Of a stretch of 64,000 nt of DNA, positions 1 to 10,843 are shown piece after piece. Made by a program: the position numbers and the translations under genes. The stretch is from Rhodalgimonas zhirmunskyi. GTDB lineage: Bacteria > Pseudomonadota > Alphaproteobacteria > Rhodobacterales > Rhodobacteraceae. The stretch is taken from assembly GCA_030848925.1 (NCBI GenBank), contig JANFFA010000004.1, forward strand, positions 294,386 to 358,385, read 5' to 3'. The notes below the pieces were generated by a model. That model made no database searches and was not told the DNA's origin. It saw nothing but the letters and a program-made list of their open reading frames with translations. Positions within the stretch are counted from its first letter, which is position 1. Every line of letters begins with the position of its first letter.

Positions 1-158
1 AGGGAGGGGCGAACCGGATGCTTCGCTGCGTCATTTCCCCCCTCTGCGGCTCTGTCATCCGCCTGCCTCTTGCCCTTGGTTGCGTTTTGATGCACCACAA
101 GGCGAAATATCGCAGGCGCGGCATCCGTCCGGGCCGATTGGACAGGTAAGGAAATCAG

Positions 159-1145
159 ATGGCCGACGGATCGCTCGACAGCAACGCAAAACCCACCGAG
201 GATATCTCGGTCCGCGATGTGTTTGGCATCGACACCGACATGAAGATCAAGGGCTTTGCAGAACCAACCGATCGCGTGCCCGAACTCGATCCGACCTACA
301 AGTTCGATCCCGACACCACCCTCGCCATCCTTGCCGGCTTCAGCCACAACCGCCGCGTCATGATCCAAGGCTATCACGGCACGGGCAAATCCACCCATAT
401 CGAACAGGTCGCCGCGCGGCTGAACTGGCCCTGTGTGCGCGTCAACCTCGACAGCCACATTTCGCGGATCGACCTGATCGGCAAGGACGCGATCAAGCTG
501 AAAGACGGCGTTCAGGTCACCGAATTCCACGAAGGCATCCTGCCTTGGGCGCTGCGCCACCCCACCGCAATCGTGTTCGATGAATACGATGCTGGCCGTG
601 CCGACGTGATGTTCGTGATCCAGCGGATCCTCGAACATGATGGCAAGCTGACCCTGCTCGACCAGAACGAGGTGATCACGCCGCACCCCTATTTCCGCCT
701 GTTCGCCACCGCCAACACCGTCGGCCTCGGCGATACCACCGGCCTCTATCACGGCGTTCAGCAGATCAACCAGGCCCAGATGGACCGTTGGAGCCTTGTC
801 GCCACGCTCAACTACCTCAGCCACGATGCCGAGACGATGATCGTGCTGTCCAAGAACCCGCATTTCAACACCGAGAAGGGCCGCAAGCAGATCGCCCAGA
901 TGGTGACCGTGGCCGACCTGACCCGGACCGCCTTCATGAACGGGGATCTTTCCACCGTCATGTCGCCGCGGACCGTGATCAACTGGGCTCAAAACGCCGA
1001 AATCTTCCGTGATATCGGCTACGCCTTCCGCGTCAGCTTCCTCAACAAATGTGACGAGCTTGAGCGCCAGACAGTCGCCGAATTCTACCAGCGCTGCTTT
1101 GACGAAGAACTGCCTGAAAGCGCCGCCAGCCTCAGCCTCGGATGA
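159..1145 (+). CDS. cobS: Aerobic cobaltochelatase subunit CobS
   Basis: AAA+ ATPase subunit of the oxygen-dependent cobaltochelatase (CobNST), which inserts Co2+ into hydrogenobyrinic acid a,c-diamide in vitamin B12 synthesis in the cytoplasm. The 328-residue protein has a Walker A motif GYHGTGKST at about 71-79 and a Walker B AIVFDEYD at about 137-144, and its length is normal for CobS. An AAGGAAA ribosome binding site lies just upstream of the ATG. The stop overlaps the next gene's ATG (ATGA). CobT follows 1 kb downstream on the same strand. CobN is not in the window. Confidence 0.95.
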   Translation: MADGSLDSNAKPTEDISVRDVFGIDTDMKIKGFAEPTDRVPELDPTYKFDPDTTLAILAGFSHNRRVMIQGYHGTGKSTHIEQVAARLNWPCVRVNLDSHISRIDLIGKDAIKLKDGVQVTEFHEGILPWALRHPTAIVFDEYDAGRADVMFVIQRILEHDGKLTLLDQNEVITPHPYFRLFATANTVGLGDTTGLYHGVQQINQAQMDRWSLVATLNYLSHDAETMIVLSKNPHFNTEKGRKQIAQMVTVADLTRTAFMNGDLSTVMSPRTVINWAQNAEIFRDIGYAFRVSFLNKCDELERQTVAEFYQRCFDEELPESAASLSLG

Positions 1146-1741
1146 GTCTGGCCGGGTCCAAAGTGGCATGGTCGCGGCGGCGAATGATCTTCGCCGCCCT
1201 CAAGGCCACCGGTGTCCTGTTCTTCTTGCTGCTCGCGTTTCTCGCCTACCTGCAACTCAGCGGTAATTTCCACGAAGTGCGCAAGGGCGAGCTTTACCGC
1301 TCGGCCCAGCCTTCTGCCGATATGCTTGCGGCCTTTTCGCAAGAGCACGGCGGAAAATCCGTGATCAACCTGCGTGGCGCCGCCCCCGGCGCAGACTGGT
1401 ACGAGGAAGAACTCGCCGCGACAAAACAAGCCGGCCTCGAACACTTCGATTTCCAGATGTCCGCGACCCATCATTTTGAACCCGCGAAAGCCGAGGCGCT
1501 GATCGCGTTGATGAAAGCCGCGCCCAAGCCCCTGCTCATTCATTGCAAAAGCGGGGCTGACCGCACCGGATTCGCCAGCATGATCTACCTCATGGCCCTC
1601 ACCGACGTCGGCGAAGGGCAATCCGAACGGCAACTTTCGGTCCGATACGGGCATATCGGTATCCCCATGCTGTCACAGGCTTGGCCAATGGATGAAAGCT
1701 GGGAAGAGTTCGAACAATCCATCGGCCTAACCGGCACCTGA
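1142..1741 (+). CDS. Membrane-anchored tyrosine/dual-specificity phosphatase family protein
   Basis: The 199-residue protein has one hydrophobic segment at about 15-39, likely an N-terminal membrane anchor. It then carries a cysteine-phosphatase domain with the P-loop [10 protein letters not shown] at about 134-143 (C-x5-R), so the catalytic Cys and Arg are present. The substrate is unknown. Translation probably couples to cobS through a 4-nt ATGA overlap. It sits between the cobaltochelatase genes but nothing in its sequence ties it to cobalamin. The family call is firm; a role is not. Confidence 0.85.
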   Translation: MSLAGSKVAWSRRRMIFAALKATGVLFFLLLAFLAYLQLSGNFHEVRKGELYRSAQPSADMLAAFSQEHGGKSVINLRGAAPGADWYEEELAATKQAGLEHFDFQMSATHHFEPAKAEALIALMKAAPKPLLIHCKSGADRTGFASMIYLMALTDVGEGQSERQLSVRYGHIGIPMLSQAWPMDESWEEFEQSIGLTGT

Positions 1742-1939
1742 TCCGTCGGGGGCATTGCCCACGCCGCTCACTTCGCCGCTCCCCCTGATTTCCACCCGCG
1801 CCGCTGTGAGCGTCGCCATCCGTGCGATCCGGCCGATTTGCACGGCAAGGTCATCAACACGCGACTCGATTCCGTCCAGTCGGGCACTGATTATCCCCAA
1901 ATCAGGCTGGTTTTCGCTGTTTTGCGCATCGTAACTCAT
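1727..1939 (-). CDS. Small coiled-coil-like hypothetical protein
   Basis: A 70-residue product starting at the ATG at 1937-1939, preceded by a strong AGGAGAA ribosome binding site. The N-terminal half has a heptad-like, alternately charged helix (about residues 15-45) that could form a coiled coil. The C-terminus is Gly-rich and probably disordered. Its 3' end overlaps the convergent phosphatase gene by 15 nt. I do not recognise a family. The ribosome binding site is the main reason to believe it is real. Confidence 0.55.
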   Translation of the reverse strand: MSYDAQNSENQPDLGIISARLDGIESRVDDLAVQIGRIARMATLTAARVEIRGSGEVSGVGNAPDGSGAG

Positions 1940-2126
1940 CCGGTTCTCCTGAATTCTGCCCCCAGAATGTGCCATCCCCGCATGAAGATTTACTTGATGC
2001 TGCCGCGCCTCATCCTTCCCCGCTCCTGTGCCGTCATTATCCGGGCTGGTTGGCTTGTGCGTCCCTCACCCAGATTTGCGCTGATTCTACCTTGCAGCGC
2101 TCGCGCCGAGGCCCGATAACAGGCGC

Positions 2127-4004
2127 ATGAAGAAGCCAAGCGATAATCCGGCCGATCCGTTCAAGAAGGCCCTCGCCGAAGCCACCAAGGTGATGGCCGA
2201 CGATCCCGAACTGACGGTCTCTTACACCGTTGATCCCTCTGGGCTCGCGGGCGACTCCATGCGCCTGCCACAGGTCAGCCGCCGGATGACCCGCGAAGAG
2301 GTTCTGCTGGCGCGCGGCACGGCAGACGCGCTGGCGCTGCGCCACAAGTATCACGACGCTGGCACCCACGCGCGTTACTCCCCCGAGGGCGATCTCGCGC
2401 GCGATATCTACGAGGCGATGGAAACCGCCCGCTGCGAAGCGATGGGCGCGCGCGACATGCCCGGCACCGCAGGCAACATCGACGCCAAGATCGCCGACGA
2501 CGCGGGCCGTCGCGGCTATGGCAGCATCACCGACGCCGCCGAAGCGCCGCTTGCGGCCGCCGCAGGGTATCTCATCCGCCACCTCGCCACCGGCCGTGAC
2601 CTGCCCGAAGGCGCGCGCAACATCATGGAACTGCGCCAAGGCTTCATCGAAGAGCAAGCCGGCGAAACCCTCGAAGGCCTGCAGGAAAAGCTGGCCGACC
2701 AATCCGATTTCGCCCGCTTCGCCCGCCAGGTGATCCGCGATCTGGGCTATGGCGATCAACTGGGCGAAGATCCCGACGCCTCGGATGACGAGTCCGAAGA
2801 AGATCAGGACGATCAGAACCAGGATCAGGAACAAGACGAAGAAGACGGCGACGAACAGTCCCAAGAGGACAGCGGCGAAGCCGATCCCGAACAGAGCCAA
2901 GACGAACAGCAAGACGCCACCGAGGCCCAGGTCTCGATGGACGAAATGGCCGAAGACGAAATGTCGGACGAGGCCGAAATGCCCGAGGGCGAAGCCCCGC
3001 TCGAGCCACCGCCCCCCGCGCCGATCTCGGATGCCGATCCGGATTACAAGGCGTTCGAGACCGAGTTCGACGAAGAAATCGCCGCCGAAGATCTGGCCGA
3101 ACCGGCCGAATTGGAACGCCTGCGCGCCTATCTCGATCAGCAACTCGAACCACTCAAAGGCGCTGTTTCGCGGCTCGCCAACAAGCTGCAACGCCGCCTT
3201 CAGGCGCAACAGAATCGCTCGTGGGAGTTTGACCTCGAAGAGGGCATCCTCGACGCAGGCCGCCTTGCCCGCGTGGTGGCCAACCCGACCACCCCGCTCA
3301 GCTTCAAGCGCGAAAAGGATATGGAGTTCCGCGACACCGTCGTCACGCTCCTGCTCGACAATTCCGGTTCGATGCGCGGACGTCCCATCTCCATCGCCGC
3401 GATCTGCGCCGATGTTCTGGCCCGCACGCTGGAACGCTGCGACGTGAAGGTCGAGATCCTCGGTTTCACCACCCGCGCGTGGAAAGGCGGACAAAGCCGC
3501 GAGAAATGGCTCAACGAAGGCCGCCCGCAGCAACCCGGTCGCCTCAATGACCTGCGCCACATCATCTACAAACGCGCCGATGCCCCATGGCGACGTGCGC
3601 ACCCCAACCTCGGGCTGATGATGAAAGAAGGGCTGTTGAAGGAAAACATCGACGGCGAGGCGCTCGAATGGGCGCACCGCCGCATGTCGCAACGCCCCGA
3701 GGCGCGCAAGATCATGATGGTGATCTCGGACGGCGCCCCGGTCGATGATTCCACTTTGTCGGTAAACCCGGCTAACTACCTTGAAAAACACCTGCGCGAC
3801 GTGATCGCCATGATCGAAAAGCGCAAACAGGTCGAGCTTTTGGCCATCGGCATCGGCCATGACGTGACCCGCTATTACGATCGCGCGGTCACCATCACCG
3901 ATGTTGAACAACTCGCCGGCGCCATGACCGAACAACTCGCCGCATTGTTCGATCACGACCCGCGCGCGCGCGCCCGTTTCTCGGGAATCCGCAAGGCCAT
4001 CTGA
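2127..4004 (+). CDS. cobT: Aerobic cobaltochelatase subunit CobT
   Basis: Partner of CobS in the ATP-driven part of the aerobic cobaltochelatase; it couples the AAA+ ring to the CobN catalytic subunit. The 625-residue protein has an N-terminal helical region, a strongly acidic Asp/Glu/Gln linker at about 210-300, and a C-terminal von Willebrand A domain with a MIDAS motif DNSGSM starting at D411. Both the acidic linker and the MIDAS motif are typical of CobT. It is on the same strand as cobS but separated by the phosphatase gene and a minus-strand small gene, so it may have its own promoter. Confidence 0.95.
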   Translation: MKKPSDNPADPFKKALAEATKVMADDPELTVSYTVDPSGLAGDSMRLPQVSRRMTREEVLLARGTADALALRHKYHDAGTHARYSPEGDLARDIYEAMETARCEAMGARDMPGTAGNIDAKIADDAGRRGYGSITDAAEAPLAAAAGYLIRHLATGRDLPEGARNIMELRQGFIEEQAGETLEGLQEKLADQSDFARFARQVIRDLGYGDQLGEDPDASDDESEEDQDDQNQDQEQDEEDGDEQSQEDSGEADPEQSQDEQQDATEAQVSMDEMAEDEMSDEAEMPEGEAPLEPPPPAPISDADPDYKAFETEFDEEIAAEDLAEPAELERLRAYLDQQLEPLKGAVSRLANKLQRRLQAQQNRSWEFDLEEGILDAGRLARVVANPTTPLSFKREKDMEFRDTVVTLLLDNSGSMRGRPISIAAICADVLARTLERCDVKVEILGFTTRAWKGGQSREKWLNEGRPQQPGRLNDLRHIIYKRADAPWRRAHPNLGLMMKEGLLKENIDGEALEWAHRRMSQRPEARKIMMVISDGAPVDDSTLSVNPANYLEKHLRDVIAMIEKRKQVELLAIGIGHDVTRYYDRAVTITDVEQLAGAMTEQLAALFDHDPRARARFSGIRKAI

Positions 4005-4034
4005 CCGGCATGCCCGGCTTGGCCCGTTGCATTT

Positions 4035-4095
4035 GAGTATTTTCAGAAAAATGAAAGGGGCGCGGGCCGTTCCTTTCATTTTTCCATAAATACTC
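4035..4095. repeat. Long imperfect palindrome downstream of cobT
   Basis: The left arm (4035-4058, GAGTATTTTCAGAAAAATGA then AAGG) pairs with the right arm (4072-4095) at 21 of 24 positions around a 13-nt GC-rich loop. It lies 30 bp after the cobT stop and could act as a transcription terminator or mRNA 3'-end stabiliser. A near-identical copy of the right arm occurs at 33588-33612 after another gene, so it looks like a dispersed intergenic element. Confidence 0.6.
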
Positions 4096-4197
4096 GCGCC
4101 GCAGGCTTCCGACATCTACGCTTGGTGCACCCTATTCTGGCCTTGCACCCCGGCGGCAATCGCGGCTCAATACAGGCCAAAGCGCGAAGGAGAGCCC

Positions 4198-6006
4198 ATG
4201 TTCCAATCATTCGAGGACACCGCCAGCCCCGATCAGGGCCCGCCCCGTCTTGCCGCCCTGCGCGAGGCGATGGCACAGGCCCGGGTCAGTGCTTTTCTGG
4301 TGCCCCGCGCCGATGCGCATCAGGGCGAATACGTCGCCCCGCATGACGAACGGCTTTCATGGCTCACCGGCTTTACCGGCTCGGCCGGGTTCTGCGCGGT
4401 GTTGCCCGACATTGCCGGCGTATTCGTCGACGGGCGCTATCGCACACAGGTCAAGCGACAAGTCGATCTCGCGCGTTTCACCCCGGTCGACTGGCCCGAG
4501 GTGCAATTGGCCGACTGGCTGGTTGAAAAGCTGCCCGAGGGCAGCATCGTGGGCTATGACGCTTGGCTGCATGTGCCGGATGAAATCGACCGGCTGGAAG
4601 AGGCTGGCGCGCCCCACGGTATTGGCTTCAAGCCTATTCAGAACCTTGTCGATCACATCTGGCCGGATCAGCCTGCGCCGCCACTGGGCCCGATCATGCC
4701 CTATCCGGACGAACTTGCCGGCGAGAGCCACGCAAGCAAACGCACGCGCCTTTCGGCGGAGCTGCGAGCCGCGGGTCAATCGGCGGCGGTGATCACCCTG
4801 CCCGACAGCATCGCCTGGCTGCTCAATATCCGCGGCGCGGACATTCCGCGCAACCCGGTGCCACATGCCTTTGCCATCCTGCGCGCTGATGGCCATGTCG
4901 CGCTGTTCACCGACCCGGCCAAGGCCGACGATACGCTGCGCGCTCACTTGGGCGACGAGGTCACTTTGCGGCCGTGGTCCGGCTTCCTGCCGATGCTGCG
5001 CACGCTTGACGGCACCATCCGCCTCGACCCCAAGACCGCGCCCGTGGCCGTGCTCCATGCCCTGTCCGAAGACGGCAAGGACATCGCGCTCGCCGACGAC
5101 CCTTGCATCTTGCCCAAGGCCCGCAAGACCACCGCCGAAATCGCGGCCACGCAAGAGGCGCACCTGCGCGACGGCGCAGCAATGGTCGAATTCCTCATGT
5201 GGTTCGACGCCCAACCGCCGGGCACCCTGACCGAGATCGACATTGTCACCAACCTTGAAGGCGCGCGCCGCGCCACCAACGCGCTGCGCGACATTTCCTT
5301 CGATACGATCGCCGGCACCGGTCCCAACGGCGCGGTGATGCATTACCGCGTGACCGAGGACAGCAACAGCCGCCTCGAAGAGGGCGAGCTGATCGTCGTC
5401 GACAGCGGCGGTCAGTATCTCGACGGCACCACCGACATCACCCGCACCCTGCCTATCGGACAGGTCGGAGAAGAGGAACGCACCGCTTTTACCCGCGTTC
5501 TCAAGGGCATGATCGCGATTTCTCGCGCCCGCTTCCCCAAGGGTCTTGCGGGCCGTGATCTGGACGCGCTGGCACGCTATCCGCTTTGGCTGGCCGGGCA
5601 GGATTTCAACCACGGCACCGGCCACGGCGTCGGCGTCTACCTCTGCGTTCACGAGGGGCCGCAACGGCTTTCGCGGGTCTCTACCACCCCACTCGCGCCG
5701 GGCATGATCCTGTCGAACGAACCGGGGTATTACCGCGAAGGGGCCTTCGGCATCCGGATCGAAAACCTGATCGTCGTGCAAGAGGCGGGCGCGCTCGACG
5801 GGGCCGATGATCGCGCAATGTATGACTTCCTGACGCTCACTTGGGTGCCGATCGACCGCCGGTTGATTGTTTCTGAAATGCTGGACGCAGGCGAAATTGC
5901 GTGGCTCAATCAGTATCACGCCACGTGCCGCGACAAAATCAGCCCTCGGGTTTCCCCAAGAGCTGCGCTATGGTTGCAGGAAGCAACCGCGCCGCTTCAA
6001 GCGTGA
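4198..6006 (+). CDS. Xaa-Pro aminopeptidase, M24B family (aminopeptidase P)
   Basis: Cytoplasmic dinuclear metallopeptidase that removes N-terminal residues preceding proline. At 602 residues it is the long eukaryote-like aminopeptidase P form with two creatinase-like N-terminal domains and a C-terminal pita-bread domain. The metal ligands can be followed: D402, D413 (TDITRT), H476 (GTGHGVG), E508 (SNEPGYY) and E522 (RIEN). A GGAGAG-like ribosome binding site precedes the ATG. There is no evident operon partner. Confidence 0.92.
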   Translation: MFQSFEDTASPDQGPPRLAALREAMAQARVSAFLVPRADAHQGEYVAPHDERLSWLTGFTGSAGFCAVLPDIAGVFVDGRYRTQVKRQVDLARFTPVDWPEVQLADWLVEKLPEGSIVGYDAWLHVPDEIDRLEEAGAPHGIGFKPIQNLVDHIWPDQPAPPLGPIMPYPDELAGESHASKRTRLSAELRAAGQSAAVITLPDSIAWLLNIRGADIPRNPVPHAFAILRADGHVALFTDPAKADDTLRAHLGDEVTLRPWSGFLPMLRTLDGTIRLDPKTAPVAVLHALSEDGKDIALADDPCILPKARKTTAEIAATQEAHLRDGAAMVEFLMWFDAQPPGTLTEIDIVTNLEGARRATNALRDISFDTIAGTGPNGAVMHYRVTEDSNSRLEEGELIVVDSGGQYLDGTTDITRTLPIGQVGEEERTAFTRVLKGMIAISRARFPKGLAGRDLDALARYPLWLAGQDFNHGTGHGVGVYLCVHEGPQRLSRVSTTPLAPGMILSNEPGYYREGAFGIRIENLIVVQEAGALDGADDRAMYDFLTLTWVPIDRRLIVSEMLDAGEIAWLNQYHATCRDKISPRVSPRAALWLQEATAPLQA

Positions 6007-6053
6007 TAGGTTACATAGTCGTTACGCGGCCAATTTATTCGAAGACCGTATCC

Positions 6054-6090
6054 CCCTGCCCTGAATAGCGGCAGGGCGTGACGGTTCTTT
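6054..6090 (+). terminator. Possible terminator after the aminopeptidase gene
   Basis: Inverted repeat CCCTGCC (6054-6060) and GGCAGGG (6070-6076) with a 9-nt loop, followed loosely by a T-rich stretch. The T tract is interrupted, so this is only a weak candidate. Confidence 0.35.
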
Positions 6091-6111
6091 TATGGACATG
6101 AAGGGGAAGAG

Positions 6112-6462
6112 ATGTTGAGCACTGCGAAAATTACGATCCGGCAAGCGCCGGGCACATGGGTCGTGCGCGCCGGTGGCGCCGTTCTGGGTGAAACCCGCGC
6201 CGCACTGGAACTGACCGAGGGAGAGTATCCACCGGTCATCTATTTCCCGCGCGAAGACATCGCGACGATCTTTCTGGAAGAGACCGATCACAGCACCCAT
6301 TGCCCGCACAAGGGCGACGCGAGCTATTTTTCGATCGTCACCAAGTCAAAGACGATCCAGAACGCGGCCTGGTCTTACGAGGCACCGCTCGCGGATGTGT
6401 CGCGGATCAAGGATTACCTCGCCTTCTACAAAAGTGACGAGGTCGCCGTCGAACGGGTCTGA
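6112..6462 (+). CDS. DUF427 domain protein
   Basis: A 116-residue soluble protein with the DUF427 fold signatures: the VVRAGGAVLGET-like beta hairpin, the YFPREDI segment, and the HCPHKGDASYF stretch around residues 63-73, followed by NAAWSYEAP. The domain is widespread in proteobacteria and its biochemical role is not established. An AAGGGGAAGAG ribosome binding site precedes the ATG. The gene converges with the DapA-like gene. Confidence 0.85.
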   Translation: MLSTAKITIRQAPGTWVVRAGGAVLGETRAALELTEGEYPPVIYFPREDIATIFLEETDHSTHCPHKGDASYFSIVTKSKTIQNAAWSYEAPLADVSRIKDYLAFYKSDEVAVERV

Positions 6463-6498
6463 CCGCAGAGCGCGGCGTCGCGCGCCAAGCACCACCGC

Positions 6499-7389
6499 TC
6501 AAAGCGCGCCGACACGCTCCAGCACGGCTTTCACCGCCGCCACCTGCTCTGGGCCAAGCGCGGGTTGGGGCGGGGCCGGCTCTCCGCACTCAAACCCTTG
6601 CAGCCGAAGGCCGGCCTTCACCGCCCCGGCAAGGTTGAACTTCGCGAAAACCTGATTCACCGCCCAAAGCGCGCGCTGCAACTCCATCGCGGCATCCCAT
6701 TCCCCAGCTTCGCACAACTCGAACAGCCGCACGGACTGACGCGGGATCAGGCAGGACGGCCCGGCAAGCCAGCCCCGCCCCCCGATCAGCATCACGGCAG
6801 TGGTAATATGCGACGACGCCGCGAAAACACCGATCCGCCCCTCGCACCGGTTAAGCATCGAAAGCAAACGGCCGGTGTTGGTCGACGCGTCCTTCACGAA
6901 CAGGATGTTGGGATGATGCGACAGTGCCTCGATCGCATCCAGCGTCAGGTCTGAGCGCTGGAAATTGGGGTTGGTATAGAGCGTCACGGGCAGGTCCGTT
7001 GCATCGGCCACAGCGGTGAAATAGTCGATCACGCCCTGATCTGGCACCGGGAAATAGGCCTCCATCACCGCCAAGATGCCATCCGCCCCCAGCGCGGCCC
7101 AGCGTTTTGCCTGCATCTTCGCATCGCGGATCGTGGTCGCGGCAACCCCTGCAATCACTGGCACGCGCCCTGCGGCGGCGTCAACCGTCGCCGCAACGAC
7201 ACGCTCTTTCGCTGCGAAATCAAGATAAGCAAATTCCCCGGTCGACCCCAACGGCGTCAGCCCATGAACACCTTCCTTGATCAGGTGATCGCAAAGCCGT
7301 TTCAGCGCGGCTTCATCCACCTCGCCACCCGCCGTCAGCGGCGTCGGCAGGTAGGGCACCACCCCCCGCAGGTTCCGAATATCGCTCAT
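6499..7389 (-). CDS. Dihydrodipicolinate synthase/N-acetylneuraminate lyase family aldolase
   Basis: Class I pyruvate-type aldolase of the DapA/NanA superfamily, about 296 residues. The Schiff-base lysine is in ILFVKDAS and the catalytic tyrosine in the LYTNPNF motif (YxNP). The substrate cannot be assigned; isolated DapA paralogues often act on sugar acids or hydroxy-oxo acids rather than in lysine synthesis. The ATG at 7387-7389 is chosen because a GGGGAGGAC ribosome binding site precedes it and family homology begins there. The neighbouring ClC channel gene ends 25 bp upstream. Confidence 0.85.
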   Translation of the reverse strand: MSDIRNLRGVVPYLPTPLTAGGEVDEAALKRLCDHLIKEGVHGLTPLGSTGEFAYLDFAAKERVVAATVDAAAGRVPVIAGVAATTIRDAKMQAKRWAALGADGILAVMEAYFPVPDQGVIDYFTAVADATDLPVTLYTNPNFQRSDLTLDAIEALSHHPNILFVKDASTNTGRLLSMLNRCEGRIGVFAASSHITTAVMLIGGRGWLAGPSCLIPRQSVRLFELCEAGEWDAAMELQRALWAVNQVFAKFNLAGAVKAGLRLQGFECGEPAPPQPALGPEQVAAVKAVLERVGAL

Positions 7390-7414
7390 CTCACCGTCCT
7401 CCCCGACAGTCTGC

Positions 7415-9103
7415 TCAACTATGTTCCTCTTCCGCCGTGGCCGCCAGCGCCCGGTTATAGGCCTTGAGCGCATCGACATACCAAAGCGCACCCCAAAGCT
7501 CGGGGGGCTGATCCTCTGACGAGATGCTCAAAACCGGCAGATAGGCCGCGTCCGAGCGCTCGAACACAGGCATCGCCGCCTCCAGCGTGGAGTTGCCATC
7601 GACGTAAACGCCGTTTTGCACCAACTCCCACAGGTCGTCTTCCTCGGGGCATTCGCGATCCTCCAGCGGCTTCATCAGGCTCGCCACCCGGAACATCGCC
7701 AAAAGATAGGCCTGCGGGCCGCGCGCCAAATGCACGTTGCGCCGTTCAAGCTGAGTCAGGAAAAACGACCGCTCGACCAGCCGCGTCCCAAGCGCAGACG
7801 ATGTGCTGACCGCCACCATCACGGCCAAGCCCGTCTGCCAGTCTCCCGTCAGTTCGAAAACGATCATCGTGGTCGAAATCGGCGCCCCCAGCACCGCCGC
7901 GGCAACGGCCCCCATTCCGGCCAGGGCATATAACGTTACCGACCCAGAAACCTCGGGGAAGACCCCAGTTGCAACAAACCCGAACGACAGCCCGGTCAGC
8001 GCGCCGACCATCAATGCGGGCGAAAAGATCCCCCCGCCCATGCGCCCGCCAAAGGTGATCGCCACCGCAACCACCTTGAGGGCCGCAAAGACAAAAGCCT
8101 CGTGCAACACCAACTCGCCGGTCAGGGCGCGCGATGTCGTCTCGTACCCAACCCCGATAATATGGGGAAACCATATCGCCAGAACGCCAAGCATCCCGCC
8201 GCTGATCGCGGGCCTGATCCAGCGCGGTATACCGCTGCGCGCCTGAAGGTGATTTCCCAAATCTTCCGCCAGGAAAACGGCCCGCATCAAAATCGCGGCC
8301 AGCAATCCGCACACCAACCCAAGCATAAGGTAAGCAGGCAACTCGACGTAAAACTGAAGGTTCGAGGCAACGGGCAGGACAAATTCTGTCACATCGCCAA
8401 ACGCCATCCGGTTGATCACGGTGCCCGCGACGCTGGCAATCGCGATCGGCGCGAAAGCATGCACCGCGAAATGCCTCAGCACCACTTCAAGCGAGAACAG
8501 CGCACCGGCAATCGGCGCATTGAAGCTTGCCGAAACCGCCGCCGCCACCGCGCAGCCCAGCAAATCCCGCCCGGTCAGGCCGCTGGCGTGAATGCGCTCA
8601 CTGACCCAGGATGAAATCGTGGCGGCGATATGCACGACCGGCCCTTCGCGCCCGCTCGATCCGCCCATACCAAGCGTGATGAGCGAGGCAACCGCGCTCG
8701 CCACCCCGGCGCGCCGCTCGACCCGGCCCTGATACATCGCCGCGCCTTCGATCACATCGGCAACCGCGCGAACCCGCCCATCCTCGGTGAAAAAGTGCAA
8801 GATCAACCCGACCGCAAGCCCGCCCATGACCGGCACCGCCACCAGCCAATACCAAGGAAGCGATCCGGCCAACGTATGCAGGTTATTGGCATCATCCGTG
8901 CCGTAAAACAGGATCTGCAGCGCTTCGATTCCCTTGCGAAAAAGCAGCGCCGCGAATCCGGCGGCCGTTCCGATCAAAAGCGCAAGAAACCAGAACCGTA
9001 TCTGATACGCCCCTTTCTGCCTGAAACTTTTCCAAGCCACGGTCAGATCTTTGCAGATGGCGTCATACTGTCCGGCCCAGAATGGTCGCGTGTTCTTGCT
9101 CAT
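7415..9103 (-). CDS. ClC-family chloride channel/transporter with C-terminal CBS-like region
   Basis: A 562-residue polytopic membrane protein. ClC signatures are clear: [10 protein letters not shown] with the gating glutamate in GREGP, and [13 protein letters not shown] late in the membrane domain. The last 100 residues are soluble and look like one or a partial pair of CBS regulatory domains. Members move Cl- or exchange Cl-/H+; the gating glutamate favours an exchanger, which is inference. The ATG at 9101-9103 has a GAGGAAC ribosome binding site. Confidence 0.9.
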   Translation of the reverse strand: MSKNTRPFWAGQYDAICKDLTVAWKSFRQKGAYQIRFWFLALLIGTAAGFAALLFRKGIEALQILFYGTDDANNLHTLAGSLPWYWLVAVPVMGGLAVGLILHFFTEDGRVRAVADVIEGAAMYQGRVERRAGVASAVASLITLGMGGSSGREGPVVHIAATISSWVSERIHASGLTGRDLLGCAVAAAVSASFNAPIAGALFSLEVVLRHFAVHAFAPIAIASVAGTVINRMAFGDVTEFVLPVASNLQFYVELPAYLMLGLVCGLLAAILMRAVFLAEDLGNHLQARSGIPRWIRPAISGGMLGVLAIWFPHIIGVGYETTSRALTGELVLHEAFVFAALKVVAVAITFGGRMGGGIFSPALMVGALTGLSFGFVATGVFPEVSGSVTLYALAGMGAVAAAVLGAPISTTMIVFELTGDWQTGLAVMVAVSTSSALGTRLVERSFFLTQLERRNVHLARGPQAYLLAMFRVASLMKPLEDRECPEEDDLWELVQNGVYVDGNSTLEAAMPVFERSDAAYLPVLSISSEDQPPELWGALWYVDALKAYNRALAATAEEEHS

Positions 9104-9264
9104 CCGTTCCTCACAGCTGCGCCGCCCGACGTATCAGCGACGAGATCGGATAGAACCGAACAGATAATTCGTATTTTAGTCAATTTGGGCCTACCTGCCC
9201 TTTCCCGCCCTGAAAGCATGGCATAGTGTCTCCTCCGATCAATACATCCCGGGGGGGAACGTGA

Positions 9265-10641
9265 ATGCAGATCGACGCCGCGCTCGATGCGCTTTCGACA
9301 GTATTAGGCCAACGGCTCAGCCGGTCCAAGTCCGATCTCGACTTGCATGGTCGCTCCGAGACATGGTTTCCCCTGTCTCCACCTGATGCCGTCGCCTATC
9401 CCGAATCCACCCAAGAGGTTTCGCAGATCATGAAGATCTGCGCCGCGCACAATGTTCCGGTCACCGGCTGGGGCACGGGCACCTCCCTTGAAGGGCAATC
9501 GCTTGCGGTTTCGGGCGGCGTCGTGGTCGATTTCACCCGTATGAACAAACTTCTCGCCGTGCATCAGGGCGATATGGACGCGGTCGTGCAGCCGGGTCTC
9601 ACGCGTGAGGAGCTGAACGAGGAATTGCGCGCGACAGGGCTTTTCTTTCCGGTCGATCCCGGCGCGAATGCCTCGCTTGGGGGCATGGCCTCGACCCGTG
9701 CCAGCGGCACCACTGCCGTGCGCTATGGCACGATGCGCGACAACATCACCGGTCTCGAGGTGGTGCTCAGCGATGGCCGGATCATTCGCACCGGAACGCG
9801 GGCGCGCAAAACCTCGGCCGGCTACGATTTGACCGGGCTGTTCGTCGGCGCCGAAGGTACGCTTGGTCTGATCACCGAATTGACCCTGCGCCTGCAAGGT
9901 CAGCCCGAGGCGACGTTGGCCGCGATCTGCGCCTTTGACACGGTCGATGACGCCGTGCGCGCCGTGATCGACACCATACAGATGGGCCTTTCCATGGCCC
10001 GGATCGAGCTTTTGGACACCGAAACCGCCAAGGCCTTCAACGCCTATGCCGGGGCCACCATGCCCGAATCTCCGCACCTGATGATCGAGTTCCACGGTTC
10101 GGAAAACGGCGTCAAGGAAATGGCCGAAACCTTTGGCGAGATCATCGCAGATCACAACGGCCACGGCTTCGACTGGGCCACCCGGGCCGAAGATCGCAAC
10201 GCCCTCTGGACCATGCGCCACAACGGCGCCTATGCCATTTTCGCTGCGCGCCCGGGCTGGAAATCACTCGTCACCGACGTTTGCGTGCCGATTTCCCGCC
10301 TTGCCGAGGCGGTGAACGACACCGCCGCCGATCTGGAACAGGCGGGCATCTACGGCCCGATCTTGGGCCATGTCGGCGATGGCAATTTCCATTCCGTCAT
10401 CATGTTCGACCCCGACGACCCCGAACAGATGAAAACCGTAAAGGCCGCCTCCGAACGTATGGTCGACCGGGCGCTTGCCATGGGCGGCACCGCGACCGGG
10501 GAACACGGCATCGGGATGGGCAAACTGGGCTACATGGAAAAAGAGCACGGCGATGGCTGGCAGGTCATGGGCGCCATCAAGCAGGCCCTCGACCCCGAAA
10601 ACCTGCTCAATCCCGGCAAGATGGTCCCGCCCAGAAACTGA
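9265..10641 (+). CDS. FAD-binding oxidase, D-lactate dehydrogenase type
   Basis: A 458-residue flavoprotein of the GlcD/Dld group with an N-terminal PCMH FAD domain (GWGTGTSLEGQ at about 70; the VDPGANASLGGM segment) and a C-terminal FAD-oxidase domain with HVGDGNFH and GEHGIGMGK, which carry the metal and substrate-binding histidines. The expected activity is oxidation of D-lactate or another 2-hydroxyacid to the 2-oxoacid, passing electrons to a cytochrome or quinone. The exact substrate cannot be read from the sequence. The gene is monocistronic. Confidence 0.88.
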   Translation: MQIDAALDALSTVLGQRLSRSKSDLDLHGRSETWFPLSPPDAVAYPESTQEVSQIMKICAAHNVPVTGWGTGTSLEGQSLAVSGGVVVDFTRMNKLLAVHQGDMDAVVQPGLTREELNEELRATGLFFPVDPGANASLGGMASTRASGTTAVRYGTMRDNITGLEVVLSDGRIIRTGTRARKTSAGYDLTGLFVGAEGTLGLITELTLRLQGQPEATLAAICAFDTVDDAVRAVIDTIQMGLSMARIELLDTETAKAFNAYAGATMPESPHLMIEFHGSENGVKEMAETFGEIIADHNGHGFDWATRAEDRNALWTMRHNGAYAIFAARPGWKSLVTDVCVPISRLAEAVNDTAADLEQAGIYGPILGHVGDGNFHSVIMFDPDDPEQMKTVKAASERMVDRALAMGGTATGEHGIGMGKLGYMEKEHGDGWQVMGAIKQALDPENLLNPGKMVPPRN

Positions 10642-10687
10642 TCAGAAATTGACCAGAAACTAACAGGCGCAACCGCCCCCGACACCT

Positions 10688-10714
10688 GCGCCCCCCGCTC
10701 CGGGCGCGCGTTTT
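10688..10714 (+). terminator. Possible terminator after the FAD oxidase gene
   Basis: GCGCCC and GGGCGC arms (10688-10693, 10702-10707) with an 8-nt loop, followed after GCG by only four T residues. This is a weak candidate. Confidence 0.35.
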
Positions 10715-10843
10715 CCGGGCAGCTGCCTTTGATCTGTTGCGACATCTTCGCCGGAATGTGTCGCCGACAGCCGACCCGTGGCTTGCCCCGCTCGCCGCCC
10801 TGCTCTACCCATTGAGTATAGCCCCCTCAGGGACTCGCGAGTA

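Noticed and set aside
1..158. Possible cobalamin riboswitch before cobS
   Set aside because: Only 158 bp are visible and I see no B12-box-like conserved segment; only the cobS ribosome binding site can be supported.
2037..4115. A 692-residue open frame antisense to cobT
   Set aside because: It mirrors the high-GC cobT coding sequence, has no ribosome binding site or recognisable domain, and cobT is certain.
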